Made by a program: the position numbers and the translations under genes | Notes under the pieces: generated by a model | What the model was told of the DNA's origin: nothing | Databases searched by the model: none | Seen by the model: only the letters and a program-made list of their open reading frames with translations | DNA from: Verrucomicrobiia bacterium | GTDB taxonomy: Bacteria > Verrucomicrobiota > Verrucomicrobiia > Verrucomicrobiales > Akkermansiaceae | Assembly (NCBI GenBank): GCA_030431475.1 | Contig: JAUIJD010000005.1 | Coordinates: forward strand, 62,001-126,000 | Reading direction: 5' to 3' | Length of the DNA stretch: 64,000 nucleotides | Shown: positions 43,409 to 52,936 of the stretch, in pieces | How positions within the stretch are numbered: position 1 is the first letter of the stretch | Layout: the number at the start of each line of letters is the position of its first letter

Positions 43409-44085
43409 GCGCTCCGGTCCGGCTCTGGCTTTTCGACATCGACGGCACGCTGGTGGATACCGGCGGTGCCGGCCTGCGGGCCCTCGAGCGGGCCGCCCGT
43501 GATTGTTTCGGCGGTGCGGCTCCCGTGCTGGACCTCCGGGGCGCGACCGATTCGGGAATCCTGGGCGACCTCTACCGTCACTACGACCGGGAACCCGAGG
43601 AGGCTCTCGCCGACGCGTTCTTCGGCCGCTACCTCGAAGTGCTCGGGGAGAACCTGCGCGACTCGAACTACGCGTCGCGGGTGCTGCCGGGGGTGGTGGA
43701 AATCCTCGGGCGGCTGGCGGAGGTCGACGAGATCAGCGTCGGCTTGCTGACCGGGAACATCGAGGCCGGAGCCCGGGCCAAGATGAGCCATTTCGGGCTC
43801 GATCATCACTTCGCCTTCGGAGCCTTCGGGTGCGACCACGCCGACCGCAACCAGCTCGGGCCCATTGCACTCGAGCGGGCGGCGGCCCACGCCGGACGCT
43901 CCTTCACTCCGGAGGAGACCCTGGTGATCGGCGACACGCCGAAGGACATCGCCTGTGCCCGGGCCATCGGCGCGAGATGTCTCGCCGTGGCCACCGGAGC
44001 GGTCCCGGCCGAGCACCTCACCGACGCCGACCAGGTGCTCGATTCGCTCGAGCGGCGGGAAGTGTGGGAGGTGTTTCTCGGGTAG
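43405..44085 (+). CDS. HAD-superfamily phosphatase
   Basis: The 226-residue product has the HAD motif I nucleophile FDIDGTLVDTGG, motif II around LLTGN, and motif IV (ETLVIGDTPKDIACARAIG). The cap is helical, close to phosphoglycolate phosphatases. The GTG start overlaps the infC stop by 4 bp, so it is translationally coupled. The usual rpmI and rplT are not here. Substrate unknown. Confidence 0.86.
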   Translation: MSAPVRLWLFDIDGTLVDTGGAGLRALERAARDCFGGAAPVLDLRGATDSGILGDLYRHYDREPEEALADAFFGRYLEVLGENLRDSNYASRVLPGVVEILGRLAEVDEISVGLLTGNIEAGARAKMSHFGLDHHFAFGAFGCDHADRNQLGPIALERAAAHAGRSFTPEETLVIGDTPKDIACARAIGARCLAVATGAVPAEHLTDADQVLDSLERREVWEVFLG

Positions 44086-44124
44086 CGGCCCGGCCGTTCG
44101 ACCCGCCTGTTCCCTTGACGGGGA

Positions 44125-45492
44125 TCAGGGGAGCTTGCGCTCCGCCTTGCGGCCGACCACGTCCATCTTGTGCTTCTTGCGGTGGTTGCGGCGATAGACG
44201 TCGGCCATATCGCCGTTGGGCTCGGCGAGCTCCGACTCCCATTTTTCCAGCAGCCCGAGCAGCCGATCCCGATCGGCTGGCCGGGCATCGGTCAGGTTTT
44301 CCCGCTGGACGGGGTCCGTCGAGAGATCGAAGAGCAGCGTGTTGTGGATGGATCCGTCGTCCTCCTGGACCCGGATCAGCACGAGATCCCCTTCGCGCAC
44401 CGCCCGTGTCGGGCCCATGCGCCAGAACAACAGCTCGTGGGGACGCCCCGACTTCTCGCCTTTGAGAAACGGCATCAGATCGACGCCGTCCGTTTCCCCG
44501 GTCCCGGCTCCGGCGGCCGCAAGGAAGGTGGGTGTGAGATCGAGGGAGATGACGGGATCATTGAACCATCCGTGGGCGAGCTGACCGGGCCACGAGATGA
44601 GAAACGGGACGCGCTGGCCGCCTTCCCAGAAGCTGCCCTTCATGCCGCGCCACGAGCCGTTGTCGGAGTGATTGGAGGTGGCGCCGCCGTTGTCCGAAAC
44701 GAAGACGACGATGGTGTTCTCCCGGAGCTTTTCTTTCTCGAGAAAGTCCAGCCATTGGCCGACCTCCTCGTCGAGCGAGGCGACCATCGCCGCGTATCGG
44801 CGGCGGCCCTTGTCCTCGATGTGGGCGAAGCGCTGCTCGAGATCCTCCCGGGTGTGGAGCGGGGTGTGGGGGGTGGTGTAGGACATGTAGAGGAAGAAGG
44901 GCGCGTCCGGCTCCCGCTGGCGCACCAGCCGCATGCCCTCCTCGGTCAGGAAGTCGGTGAGGTAGGTCCATCCCTCGAGCTCGACGTCCTCGCCGTCGCG
45001 CCGCAAGCGTTGCGTGCCGCGGGTTTCCTTCGACGGACGGTAGCTGCGGCTGCCACCGAGCAAGCCGGTGAAATGGTCGAACCCGATCTCGTCGGGCGCC
45101 GCACCGAGATGCCACTTGCCGACGGCCATCGTCGTGTACCCGGCGGCCTTGAGCTGGTCGGCGGTGGTGAGCACCTCCGGCTCCATGTGGCTGCTGTTGT
45201 ACTCGAAGGCGAACCGGTTCTGATAGCGTCCGGTGATCAATCCGGCGCGGGACGGTGCGCAGACGCTGCCCGAGACATGGCCGTCGGTGCAGATCACGCT
45301 TTGGGCCGCGAGCCGGTCGATGTGGGGCGTCGGGATGTCCTTGCAGCCGGTGTAGCCGAGGTCGCCGTAGCCGAGGTCGTCGGCGAGGATGACGAGGAAG
45401 TTCGAAGTGGCGGCGAACGCGGGAAGCGCGAGCAGGCCGGCGGCGAGCGCCATCAGGACCCTGCCGCGCCGTCGGAGGGCGGACGACGGCAT
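44125..45492 (-). CDS. secreted formylglycine sulfatase
   Basis: The 455-residue product has a signal peptide (RVLMALAAGLLALPAFA). The family opening NFLVILADDLGYGDLGYTG carries the metal-binding Asp pair, and the formylglycine site Cys78 lies in VCAPSRAGLITGR. Further segments are MAVGKWHLG and the late VVFVSDNGG. It removes sulfate esters from a glycan or other substrate after export and needs a formylglycine-generating enzyme encoded elsewhere. The start is ATG 45492. It converges with the HAD gene. Confidence 0.92.
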   Translation of the reverse strand: MPSSALRRRGRVLMALAAGLLALPAFAATSNFLVILADDLGYGDLGYTGCKDIPTPHIDRLAAQSVICTDGHVSGSVCAPSRAGLITGRYQNRFAFEYNSSHMEPEVLTTADQLKAAGYTTMAVGKWHLGAAPDEIGFDHFTGLLGGSRSYRPSKETRGTQRLRRDGEDVELEGWTYLTDFLTEEGMRLVRQREPDAPFFLYMSYTTPHTPLHTREDLEQRFAHIEDKGRRRYAAMVASLDEEVGQWLDFLEKEKLRENTIVVFVSDNGGATSNHSDNGSWRGMKGSFWEGGQRVPFLISWPGQLAHGWFNDPVISLDLTPTFLAAAGAGTGETDGVDLMPFLKGEKSGRPHELLFWRMGPTRAVREGDLVLIRVQEDDGSIHNTLLFDLSTDPVQRENLTDARPADRDRLLGLLEKWESELAEPNGDMADVYRRNHRKKHKMDVVGRKAERKLP

Positions 45493-45553
45493 TGGGGTGG
45501 ACCGAGGAACGAATCGAATGCGCTGGAAGTTCACGGCCTATGAACGAAGAAAA

Positions 45554-45603
45554 AGGCCCGGAGATTACACCAGCCTTTTCAGGTGATGCCAATCTCCGGG
45601 CCT
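45554..45603 (-). terminator. rho-independent terminator after prepilin-like gene
   Basis: A perfect 13-bp stem (AGGCCCGGAGATT / AATCTCCGGGCCT, arms 45554-45566 and 45591-45603) contains an inner CACC/GGTG pair. On the minus strand it is followed by TTTTTC. It lies 24 nt after the prepilin-like stop and upstream of the sulfatase gene. Confidence 0.85.
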
Positions 45604-45626
45604 GCTGTTTCCAGCAACCGTCTTGG

Positions 45627-46358
45627 CTAGGAAGGATTCAGGGAAACCGGGCGGGGGGGAAGTTGTCCGCAGTCGTAGGCGCGATCGAAGCCGAGGCGTC
45701 CCAGCTCGGATGCGTCGAGCGGCTTGGCGCTGCCGTCGAGGAAGAAGGCGTTGGCCTTGCCTCCGTGCCGGAGACCGGGATGCGATTCATCCAGGATCCG
45801 GAACTGCTCGTCGCCACTCGCGATGCTCGAGTCCATCAGCAGCGGGTAGCGGGTCGAATTGTCGACCGTGGCGAAGATCAGCGTCAGGCGCTCGGAGTCC
45901 CCGCCGCCGCCGCCGGGGTTGTCCTGGCTTCTCCAGGTCGCACCGGCGATCTCGCTGTCGTGAAAATTCACCCCGTAGGCGTTGTGGTGGGAGGTTTCCG
46001 GATCGGGGGCGCAGGGGCAGTGCATGGCCTCGATGCGCGGATGGCTCCCTTCGAAGTTCTGGGGAGGAATGATGGAACCCACCACACCGTAGGGGAGCGA
46101 CTCCGGCGCGTCGCCGTGGCCGAACGCGAGCGACAGGCGGCCGTGGGACTCCTGTCCGTGCTGAAGCAAGGCGCTGCCGGACTGGCGCAGATGATTGAGG
46201 CAGGTGGTCGCGTCGGCGGCATTCATCGCCCGCCGGGCAACGGTGAAGGCAAGGCCTCCGAGGACGGCCAGGATGACGATGACGACGAGGAGCTCGATCA
46301 GGGTGAAACCGGCGGAGGAGCGACGGCGGATCACGCGGGGTGAATGGGTGGCGTTCAT
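45627..46358 (-). CDS. prepilin-like H-X9-DG family protein
   Basis: The 243-residue product has a type II secretion/type IV pilin-like N-terminus (SAGFTLIELLVVIVILAVLG, cleavage after the Gly before Phe) and the C-terminal H-X9-DG pattern (HGGKANAFFLDGSAK). Such proteins are expanded in Verrucomicrobiota and Planctomycetota; roles are mostly unknown and probably envelope or pseudopilus-related. Its own terminator follows. The 129 bp upstream contain an AT-rich patch (TTTTTGTATATTTTCGTGAA) that may hold its promoter. Confidence 0.85.
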   Translation of the reverse strand: MNATHSPRVIRRRSSAGFTLIELLVVIVILAVLGGLAFTVARRAMNAADATTCLNHLRQSGSALLQHGQESHGRLSLAFGHGDAPESLPYGVVGSIIPPQNFEGSHPRIEAMHCPCAPDPETSHHNAYGVNFHDSEIAGATWRSQDNPGGGGGDSERLTLIFATVDNSTRYPLLMDSSIASGDEQFRILDESHPGLRHGGKANAFFLDGSAKPLDASELGRLGFDRAYDCGQLPPRPVSLNPS

Positions 46359-46487
46359 GCGGCCGACCGGGCAGCGAAACCTGTGCCAGCGCTGGTCGCC
46401 AAAGTCACTTTTTGTATATTTTCGTGAAGCGACGGGTTTTTCGGCCGTTTTGCCCGACTTGGCATCGGATCGGCTTGCGGCGGCGGT

Positions 46488-47750
46488 TCAGCCCGTGGCC
46501 TGTTCCGGTGCGTCGGCGGCCACGCCACGGTTGAAGGCGAGGTCGCGGAAGACCTCGTCGAGCCGGTCGCGCGAGTGGGCGCGGTGGTAGGAGTCGAATG
46601 CCGGAACGAGCGGCGAGCCGTCGGGCGCGACGCGGGCGAGGGCGCCCCGGATGGCCTCGACGGCGCCTTCCGGATCACCCTCGGGGAAGGTGCGGCCGAG
46701 TTGAAAGCCGTCGACACGGGCGCCGACGCACTGGCCGGCGGTGGCGACGAGGGGAATGCGGAAGGCGGCGGCCTTGGTCAGGGCGTTGCTGCTGCCCTCG
46801 AACGCCTCGTAGGCCGCCCAGACGAGGTCGAAGCTGGAGAAGAGGGAGTTGTAGGGGGCGCCGTCCTGGATGCGGTCCCCGCTGGTGTCGAAGTGAATGT
46901 TGTCGATTTCGCCGGAGGCGATCCGCTCCACGACTCCGTCGAGGAAGGCCAGTTCCTCGGCGGAGAAGGTCTCCCGGGGAAACGGTCCGGTAGCGACGAA
47001 GTACCAGGGTTCCCGTAGTTCCTTGGCGCGAAGCGCGGCCTTGAGGAGCGTGATCAGCCCCTTGCGCTTCTCCATGCTGATCAGGCCGATGACCTTCCGG
47101 TCGCCCGCCCGTTCGCGGATCGCGCGGGCCGCGGGTGTGGGCTCTTCCGGCAGCGTCTCGTCGGTAATGTCCGGGAAGGCGATGGCCGGGTGGCCGGAAA
47201 TCTCCTCGAGCGTGTCGTTGAAGCGTTCGTCGAGGGTGCACACCGCGCGGCAGTCGGGGCTGCGGAGCAGGCGGTCGCCCTTGGCCGCCCGCCGCAGCGG
47301 GTCGGCGGGAAACTCGAGGTGCCCGTTGCGGAAGTAGAGTCCGCTCCAGGGGCGCCCGAGGGTCATCGTGGGAAGCATCGGGAACGGGGAGAAGCGGAGG
47401 TAGCTGTCGAGGTAGCAGAAGAAGACGAGGTCGGCCGTCCAGCCGGTGTCGGTCTCGGCCCGGTGGAGGATCTCGGCGCTGGCCCGCCAGCGCAGGGGCG
47501 TGCTCAGCGGGTCGTGGTCGCGTCCCCGCGAGATGACCCCGTGGTTGCGGTGGATGAAGGGGAAGCCGGCGATGCGATCGCTCGGCGCGTCGTCGAGGGA
47601 GCCGAGGATTTCCTCCGGTTTCTGGCAGAGCAGCAGGACGCGGGCGCCGATGCGCAGCAGGGAGGCGCTGAACTCGCGAAGGTAGGTCGGGTGGTGGCCG
47701 GCCCAGCGGGTGTCCACGAGGGCGACGGTGGGGGAGGTGGGGGTGCTCAT
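46488..47750 (-). CDS. GT-B fold glycosyltransferase
   Basis: The 420-residue product starts with a GT-B-type opening (TVALVDTRWAGHHPTYLREF) and has a C-terminal nucleotide-sugar half (GLISMEKRKGLITLLKAALR, then SSFDLVWAAYEAFEGSSNAL and AAAFRIPLVATAGQCVGARV, where GT4 enzymes carry their ExxxxxxE region). It probably transfers a sugar to a lipid-linked or polysaccharide acceptor. The start overlaps the polymerase-like gene stop by 4 bp, the last link of the polysaccharide operon. Confidence 0.82.
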   Translation of the reverse strand: MSTPTSPTVALVDTRWAGHHPTYLREFSASLLRIGARVLLLCQKPEEILGSLDDAPSDRIAGFPFIHRNHGVISRGRDHDPLSTPLRWRASAEILHRAETDTGWTADLVFFCYLDSYLRFSPFPMLPTMTLGRPWSGLYFRNGHLEFPADPLRRAAKGDRLLRSPDCRAVCTLDERFNDTLEEISGHPAIAFPDITDETLPEEPTPAARAIRERAGDRKVIGLISMEKRKGLITLLKAALRAKELREPWYFVATGPFPRETFSAEELAFLDGVVERIASGEIDNIHFDTSGDRIQDGAPYNSLFSSFDLVWAAYEAFEGSSNALTKAAAFRIPLVATAGQCVGARVDGFQLGRTFPEGDPEGAVEAIRGALARVAPDGSPLVPAFDSYHRAHSRDRLDEVFRDLAFNRGVAADAPEQATG

Positions 47751-49117
47751 CGGAGGGGGTCGGTGCGGGCGAGGAACGAAACGCGGATGTGGAAGGCCTG
47801 GGGCAGTCCGGCCATGATGCCGAAGGTCATGCCGGCAAGTCTTTCATAGAAGGGGTTCGAGGTCGCGGTTTCGCTGAGGAAGCAGAGCGTCGCGACGAAC
47901 GGGAGGAAGGCGAGCCAGATGTCCGGGCCCGGAAGCGCGGCGTTGGCGGCGGCCGAGCGCAGGCTCTGGACGGCGGTGTTGGAGAACAGGAACAGGTGCC
48001 CGAGCAGGCCGATGATGCCTCCCGAGAAGAGCGCGTAGGTCCAGGTCGAATGACCGGCGAACCAGACGTCGTCCCCGAGTTCGGCGTCCTTCGGGTACAC
48101 CTCGTACAGTTCGGGCAGGTAGTGGATGCTCCAGGTGTAGGAGGCGCCGATCCCCATCCCGTGAAGGTAGCGGACCGGGTCCTTGTCGAGGATCTTCATG
48201 ATGTCCTCGGCCTCGGCGCTGCGGGTGAGCCAGGAGACGTCGGTGGCGAGGTTGCGGTCCTCGGCGTGGTGGAAGAGCCGTTCGTTCCAGCGCTCGATCA
48301 GCGCCGGCCAGACGACCGCCGCAACGACCATGCCGGCGACCGCCAGACCGGCGACCACGCCGATCGGGAGCAGTCGCTTCGGCAGGACGCGCCAGCGGAA
48401 GATCTTCCACTGGCAGCCGAGGGCAAAGCACAGGGAACTCGCGACGGCTGACGCCATCACCGGAAAGATCAGTGCCCGGGTGACGGTGACGAGGATGCCG
48501 GTCAGCAGCGCGGCGCAGCCGAGGACAAGGGTCCAGTGGAAGCGCGATCGGAGCAGCAGCGCGCAGCCGATCCACGCCGCCATCCAGTTGGTCGAGGGGC
48601 TGAGGACCTCGACCCGCACCGTCTCGAGCGAGATCTCCTTGAACAGGAAACCGTGGAGGATGCGCCAGAAGATGTTGATCACCGCGGCGGCGAAGACCGG
48701 CGCGACGATGCGCGACGCGCGGAGGCCGGTGCAGGCGGCGACGTGCGCGTTGATCATGCCGGCGAGGCAGAGGCCGAAGGGCAGGCCGGTGCGCAGCGAG
48801 CGGGTCGGATCGACGCCTTGGAGGAAGGCATTCCCCGCGAGAAAAACGAGCAGGGCGGCCCAGAGGCCGATCATCCAGACGCCCGGCCGGACGAGCAGGT
48901 GCCGCCAGCCGAGGAAGATGATGCCGGCGGTCGACAGGGCGCAGGTGCCGAGAAAGAGGAGCTGGTCGATGCCGGTGCCGCCGCCGGCCTGGCGGTCGAC
49001 CGAGGCCCGGTAGTCGAGGGCGAACGAAAGCATGAACACCCACAACAGCCGCTCGACCCACACCGCCTCGGGGGCGCGGGGGACGCGGACCGGATCATGG
49101 GCGTCGTCGAGGAACAT
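47747..49117 (-). CDS. O-antigen ligase/polymerase-like membrane protein
   Basis: The 456-residue product has about ten or more hydrophobic segments (AGIIFLGWRHLLVRPGVWMI, LGCAALLTGILVTVTRALIF, GVVAGLAVAGMVVAAVVWPA). A large soluble loop in the second half holds GMGIGASYTWSIHYLPEL and WFAGHSTWTYALFSGGIIGL. This is the layout of Wzy/WaaL-type proteins, which polymerise or ligate polysaccharide units at the periplasmic side. Its neighbours are glycosyltransferases. A tandem AAACACCG repeat separates it from the epimerase gene. Confidence 0.78.
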   Translation of the reverse strand: MFLDDAHDPVRVPRAPEAVWVERLLWVFMLSFALDYRASVDRQAGGGTGIDQLLFLGTCALSTAGIIFLGWRHLLVRPGVWMIGLWAALLVFLAGNAFLQGVDPTRSLRTGLPFGLCLAGMINAHVAACTGLRASRIVAPVFAAAVINIFWRILHGFLFKEISLETVRVEVLSPSTNWMAAWIGCALLLRSRFHWTLVLGCAALLTGILVTVTRALIFPVMASAVASSLCFALGCQWKIFRWRVLPKRLLPIGVVAGLAVAGMVVAAVVWPALIERWNERLFHHAEDRNLATDVSWLTRSAEAEDIMKILDKDPVRYLHGMGIGASYTWSIHYLPELYEVYPKDAELGDDVWFAGHSTWTYALFSGGIIGLLGHLFLFSNTAVQSLRSAAANAALPGPDIWLAFLPFVATLCFLSETATSNPFYERLAGMTFGIMAGLPQAFHIRVSFLARTDPLR

Positions 49118-49144
49118 GTCTGTGTTTCGGTTCTTCAGTAATTC

Positions 49145-49212
49145 GGTGTTTCAGTTCTCAGGTCGTGGCGGCGTTTACGGAAACACCGAAACACCGAAAC
49201 ACCGAAACACCG
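49145..49212. repeat. AAACACCG tandem repeat with inverted copy
   Basis: Four exact octamers AAACACCG occupy 49181-49212, ending two bases before the epimerase stop codon. An inverted copy CGGTGTTTC lies at 49144-49152. The unit is period-8. Confidence 0.85.
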
Positions 49213-49214
49213 TC

Positions 49215-50258
49215 CTACCGGTTCTGCCACGCCTCGACGATCTGGCGGATGGTTTCCTCGAGGCTGACGGTGATGTCCCAGCCCGGGTAGTGGGCGCGCA
49301 TCTTGTCGAGGTTCGAGATGTAGCAGATGTGGTCGCCGATGCGGTTGCCGTCCTGGTAGGCGAATTGCTGCGCCTTGCCGGAGAACTTCTCGGCGATCTG
49401 GAAAGCCTCGAGGATGGAGCACGAGTTGTTGCGGCCGCCGCCGATGTTGTAGACCTCCGCGATGCGCGGCGCCTTGATGAATTCCTCGATGAAGCGGGCG
49501 ACGTCGTGCGAGTGGATGTTGTCTCGCACCTGCTTGCCCTTGTAGCCGAAGATCTTGTACTCGCGGCCCTCGAGGTTGCACTTCACGAGGAAGGAAAGGA
49601 AGCCGTGCAGCTCGACGCCGCTGTGGTTCGGGCCGGTCAGGCAGCCGCCGCGCAGGCAGCAGGTGGGCATGTCGAAGTAGCGCCCGTATTCCTGCACCAT
49701 CACATCCGCCGCGACCTTCGACGCGCCGAAAAGCGAGTGCTTCGATTGGTCGATGGAAAACTCCTCGGTGATGCCGTCGGCATAGGCCGGGTCGTCGTAG
49801 TCCCAGCGGGTTTTGAGCTCCTTGAGCGCGATGGTGTTCGGCCGGTCGCCGTAGACCTTGTTGGTCGACATGTGGACGAAGGGCGAGGTCGGGCAGGCCT
49901 GGCGGGTGGCTTCGAGCAGGTTGAGCGTGCCGACGGCATTGGTGTCGAAGTCGTCGAAGGGAATCGCGGCCGCCCGGTCGTGCGAGGGCTGGGCGGCGGT
50001 GTGGACGATGGCGTCGGGCTTGACCTCGGCGAGCAGCTTGAGCACGCCCTCGCGGTCGCGGATGTCGAGTTCGTGGTGGACGAAGCCGGGAAGGTCCTGC
50101 TGCAGGCGCTCCTGGTTCCAGCGGGTGTCGCCCTGGGGGCCGAAGAAGACGGCGCGCTGGTTGTTGTCGACGCCGTGGATTTCCCAGCCGAGGGCGGAGA
50201 AATGGACGCAGACTTCGGAGCCGATGAGGCCGGAAGATCCGGTGACGAGGAGTTTCAT
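49215..50258 (-). CDS. extended SDR NAD-dependent sugar epimerase
   Basis: The 347-residue product has the NAD-binding [18 protein letters not shown] and SDR segments [10 protein letters not shown] and [15 protein letters not shown]. It resembles CDP-paratose 2-epimerase-type enzymes. The catalytic YxxxK is replaced by FGASK (Phe177, Lys181), so the usual Tyr is missing. NNIGGG-type and NSCSILEA segments occur near the C-terminus ([17 protein letters not shown]). It probably converts a nucleotide sugar for the adjacent glycosyltransferases. The start overlaps the preceding stop by 4 bp (ATGA). Confidence 0.84.
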   Translation of the reverse strand: MKLLVTGSSGLIGSEVCVHFSALGWEIHGVDNNQRAVFFGPQGDTRWNQERLQQDLPGFVHHELDIRDREGVLKLLAEVKPDAIVHTAAQPSHDRAAAIPFDDFDTNAVGTLNLLEATRQACPTSPFVHMSTNKVYGDRPNTIALKELKTRWDYDDPAYADGITEEFSIDQSKHSLFGASKVAADVMVQEYGRYFDMPTCCLRGGCLTGPNHSGVELHGFLSFLVKCNLEGREYKIFGYKGKQVRDNIHSHDVARFIEEFIKAPRIAEVYNIGGGRNNSCSILEAFQIAEKFSGKAQQFAYQDGNRIGDHICYISNLDKMRAHYPGWDITVSLEETIRQIVEAWQNR

Positions 50259-51445
50259 GGGGTGTCGGGGGTTCGGTTCGGAGATTCGAGAAGCTTGGCG
50301 AGGGTCTTGCCGCGCTCGGCCCAGTGGAAGGCATCGCGGCACTTCTCCAGGGCGCTGGCGGCGGCGCGGTTGAGGAAGTCGAGGTCGTCGATGCGGGTTG
50401 CTACCGCCTCGGCGAGGTCGGACGTCGATCCCGCCGCGAGGCAGTCGGCCCCGGGCTTGAGCGGGAGTCCGCTGAGGGCCGAGCCGATCGAGGCCAGCGG
50501 CAGGCCGCGGAAGATGTAGTCGAGCGCCTTGAGCTTGAAGCCGCCGCCAAGCGACTCGGGGATCAGGCCGATGCGGGCGTCGCGGAGGTGCGGCTCCATG
50601 CTGGGGACATTCGGATGGAACTCCGCCCAGGGAAAGCGCTCGCCGAGGGACTGGAAGTATCCGGGATCGCATTTCCCGACGACGTGGAATGCCACCTCCC
50701 CGGCCTGGAACGGCTTCGAAGCGGCGGCGAGGAAGGCTTCCAGATTGCGGCGTTTCGCGAGCCACTCGAAGGTGCCCGCGAGCACCACCCGGCGCGGCGT
50801 GGCGGAGGTGAGCTCCGGGACGGTGTCGGGGATGCCGTGCGAGTAGCCGGGCGAAAGCACCCGGGTGCGTTTGCCGGGAGCCTGCTTCTGGTAAACCGAG
50901 GCGTCGCGCGGAGTGATGGCACTGATCGCCGCCGAAGCATCGACCAGTTGGTGCTCGAGCTCCGCATACTTCGCCGCGTCGAGCTTGAGCGCGAGGCGGA
51001 AGGGGAGGGAGCCGTCGTTCGAGGCGGCGACTTCCGTGCGCACGGTCGCCTCGTGGTTGTGCGAGACGTAGATCACCGGGAGCTCGTCGGGGATCCGGTC
51101 CAGCGCCCAGGCATTGGCGGCCTGGTCGATGACGACCCGGTCGAAGTCTCCCGATTCGAGCAAGGCGTCGAGGGCCTCGCGCATCGCGGGATTGCCGAGC
51201 CGGTGGGCGTCGCTCGGCAGCCGGAAAAGCAGGCAGGCCGCGGATTTCGGTGGGACGGGGCACGGCAACTCCCAGGCGACCCCGGGCAGGGCTTGGTCGA
51301 AATCGCCGTCCGCCCGATGGGCCAGCACCGTCACTTCGCAGCGACGGGTGTCGGCGAGCGCGCGCAGCAGCCCGAGCGTGTAGATCAGGTCGCCGCTGTC
51401 GGCGGGACGGGGGTCCTGCCGGGTGATCCAGAGGATGCGGGTCAT
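50255..51445 (-). CDS. GT4-like glycosyltransferase
   Basis: The 396-residue product begins [20 protein letters not shown], the typical GT-B acceptor side. It has [12 protein letters not shown], the C-terminal [20 protein letters not shown] and [12 protein letters not shown] segments, and the donor-binding region [20 protein letters not shown]. It belongs to the polysaccharide operon: start and stop both overlap the neighbouring genes by 4 bp. Linkage specificity is unknown. Confidence 0.83.
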   Translation of the reverse strand: MTRILWITRQDPRPADSGDLIYTLGLLRALADTRRCEVTVLAHRADGDFDQALPGVAWELPCPVPPKSAACLLFRLPSDAHRLGNPAMREALDALLESGDFDRVVIDQAANAWALDRIPDELPVIYVSHNHEATVRTEVAASNDGSLPFRLALKLDAAKYAELEHQLVDASAAISAITPRDASVYQKQAPGKRTRVLSPGYSHGIPDTVPELTSATPRRVVLAGTFEWLAKRRNLEAFLAAASKPFQAGEVAFHVVGKCDPGYFQSLGERFPWAEFHPNVPSMEPHLRDARIGLIPESLGGGFKLKALDYIFRGLPLASIGSALSGLPLKPGADCLAAGSTSDLAEAVATRIDDLDFLNRAAASALEKCRDAFHWAERGKTLAKLLESPNRTPDTP

Positions 51446-52638
51446 CCGGTGAGAATGCGTTCGAAGGTGTCGGCCTTGTCCTCGATGGGAAAGGTGGCCT
51501 CGGCGTAGTGGCGGGCGTTGGTGGCGAGGCTGCGGCGCAGGGCGTCGGAGTCGCGCAGGTTGCGCCCGGCGGCGAGGAAGCCGTCGAGGTCGCCCGGGGC
51601 GACCGTGAGTCCGGCCCCGTGGTCGAGGGTGATGCGGGCGGCGAGGTTCGCCGGCGGCACGGCGAGCAGCAGCGGCCGGCCGGCGCAGAGGTAGCTGAGC
51701 GTCTTCGACGGCACCGAGAAGGTCCCGGCTTCCTCCTCCAGCAGGCCGACGAGGACGTCGCCGCTGGCGAGCACCGACGGCAGGTCGGCGAAGGGCTGAT
51801 AGGGCAGGACGAGAAGGTTGCGGAGTCCGGCCTTGGCGGATTCGGTCTTCAGCCACTCGGCGCCGATGCCCTCGGACACGACCACCACGCGGACATCGGG
51901 GTCCTCCCGGTGCCGGCGGGCGAGCTCGAGCAGCATCGACGGATCGTGCTTCATGCCGAGGGTGCCGGAGTAGAGGAAGACGAAACGGTTGTGCAGACCG
52001 TGCCTCACGGCCCACTCGTTGGATTTGTCGAGCGACGGGAGCTCCTCGATCACCGCCCAGTTCGGGACGACCTCCACGCGGCCGGGGTCGACGTGGAACT
52101 CGTCCTCGAGGATGGGCGTGAAATCCTCGGTGATGGTGACGATACGCTCGCTGCGCTCGAACTGCCGCGCGTCGAGGTGGCGGTACCATTTTCCCACCAG
52201 CGGACCGGCGACCGGGATCTTCTTCCGCAGCAGGCGGTCGACGGCGAGGCTGTAGAAATCCTGGACCCAGTAGAAGAAACGGCCGCCACAGCCAACAGTC
52301 GCCCGGGTGATGGGGTCCTGGGTTTCGGTCGGCGTGTTGCCGGAGAGGACGGCATCGGGCTTCCAGGCCTGGATGAAATCGGCGGCGGCCCGGCCGTAGC
52401 GGACCTCCATGTTGCGGCGGCGGAGGAAGGAATACTTGTAGCGCGGATAGTCCGGATCCATCGGGATCTCGCGGAATTCCAGGGAATCGGCATCGCCATC
52501 CCGGTGGCGGAGGTCGCCGCGCGGGGTCTGGAGGGTCGAGGCGAAGGCATGCACCACCTCATGGCCGCGGCGCGCCAGGGCGCGGCTGAGGGACGTGGGA
52601 AAGGCATGTCCCGCGTAGTCGTGGACAACGATTTTCAT
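51442..52638 (-). CDS. GT4-family glycosyltransferase (WcaI-like)
   Basis: The 398-residue product begins [20 protein letters not shown]. It has the GT4 C-terminal core ([53 protein letters not shown]) and an E-rich donor site ([20 protein letters not shown]). It resembles colanic-acid-type WcaI enzymes. It is the first gene of the operon. An in-frame ATG at 52845 with GGAG 8 nt upstream would add 69 very basic residues; the internal ATG 52638 gives the canonical GT N-terminus and is preferred. Confidence 0.84.
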   Translation of the reverse strand: MKIVVHDYAGHAFPTSLSRALARRGHEVVHAFASTLQTPRGDLRHRDGDADSLEFREIPMDPDYPRYKYSFLRRRNMEVRYGRAAADFIQAWKPDAVLSGNTPTETQDPITRATVGCGGRFFYWVQDFYSLAVDRLLRKKIPVAGPLVGKWYRHLDARQFERSERIVTITEDFTPILEDEFHVDPGRVEVVPNWAVIEELPSLDKSNEWAVRHGLHNRFVFLYSGTLGMKHDPSMLLELARRHREDPDVRVVVVSEGIGAEWLKTESAKAGLRNLLVLPYQPFADLPSVLASGDVLVGLLEEEAGTFSVPSKTLSYLCAGRPLLLAVPPANLAARITLDHGAGLTVAPGDLDGFLAAGRNLRDSDALRRSLATNARHYAEATFPIEDKADTFERILTG

Positions 52639-52814
52639 CAGGGGGAACAGGGGGGTGAACGGGTGAATCCTAAGGATTTGTTGAGTTCCGGGCAATGTCC
52701 GGGGCGCACGCGATCGCGTAGCCCGGCCGGGGGAGCAGGATTTGCGGATCTTTTTCGTCGGGTCCTCGTGCCACTTGGCCCGCACGCTGCTGATTTCCTC
52801 CCGTCGCGACACAA

Positions 52815-52887
52815 GGCGGTCCGACCGGTACGAGCGGGGTTTCATGGGTTTTTCTCCGCGTGTGCCAGGTCGGACCGCCGCTTTTTT
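52815..52887. other. 12-bp inverted repeat with T6 tract
   Basis: Perfect arms GGCGGTCCGACC (52815-52826) and GGTCGGACCGCC (52868-52879) with a 41-nt loop are followed by GCTTTTTT on the plus strand. No plus-strand gene ends upstream of it, so it could terminate a small RNA or be an operator for the divergent genes. On the minus strand it overlaps the possible long leader of the glycosyltransferase operon. Confidence 0.45.
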
Positions 52888-52936
52888 CCCCCGATGCGGC
52901 TGGCGGCTCGAGGAATTCGGCCTTAGGCGTGGTCGC

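Noticed and set aside
43405-44085. Ribosomal protein genes rpmI/rplT expected after infC
   Set aside because: The gene here has clear HAD motifs; no L35 or L20 sequence was seen in any frame near infC.
49181-49212. CRISPR array
   Set aside because: The AAACACCG copies are 8-mers without spacers, and no cas genes are nearby.
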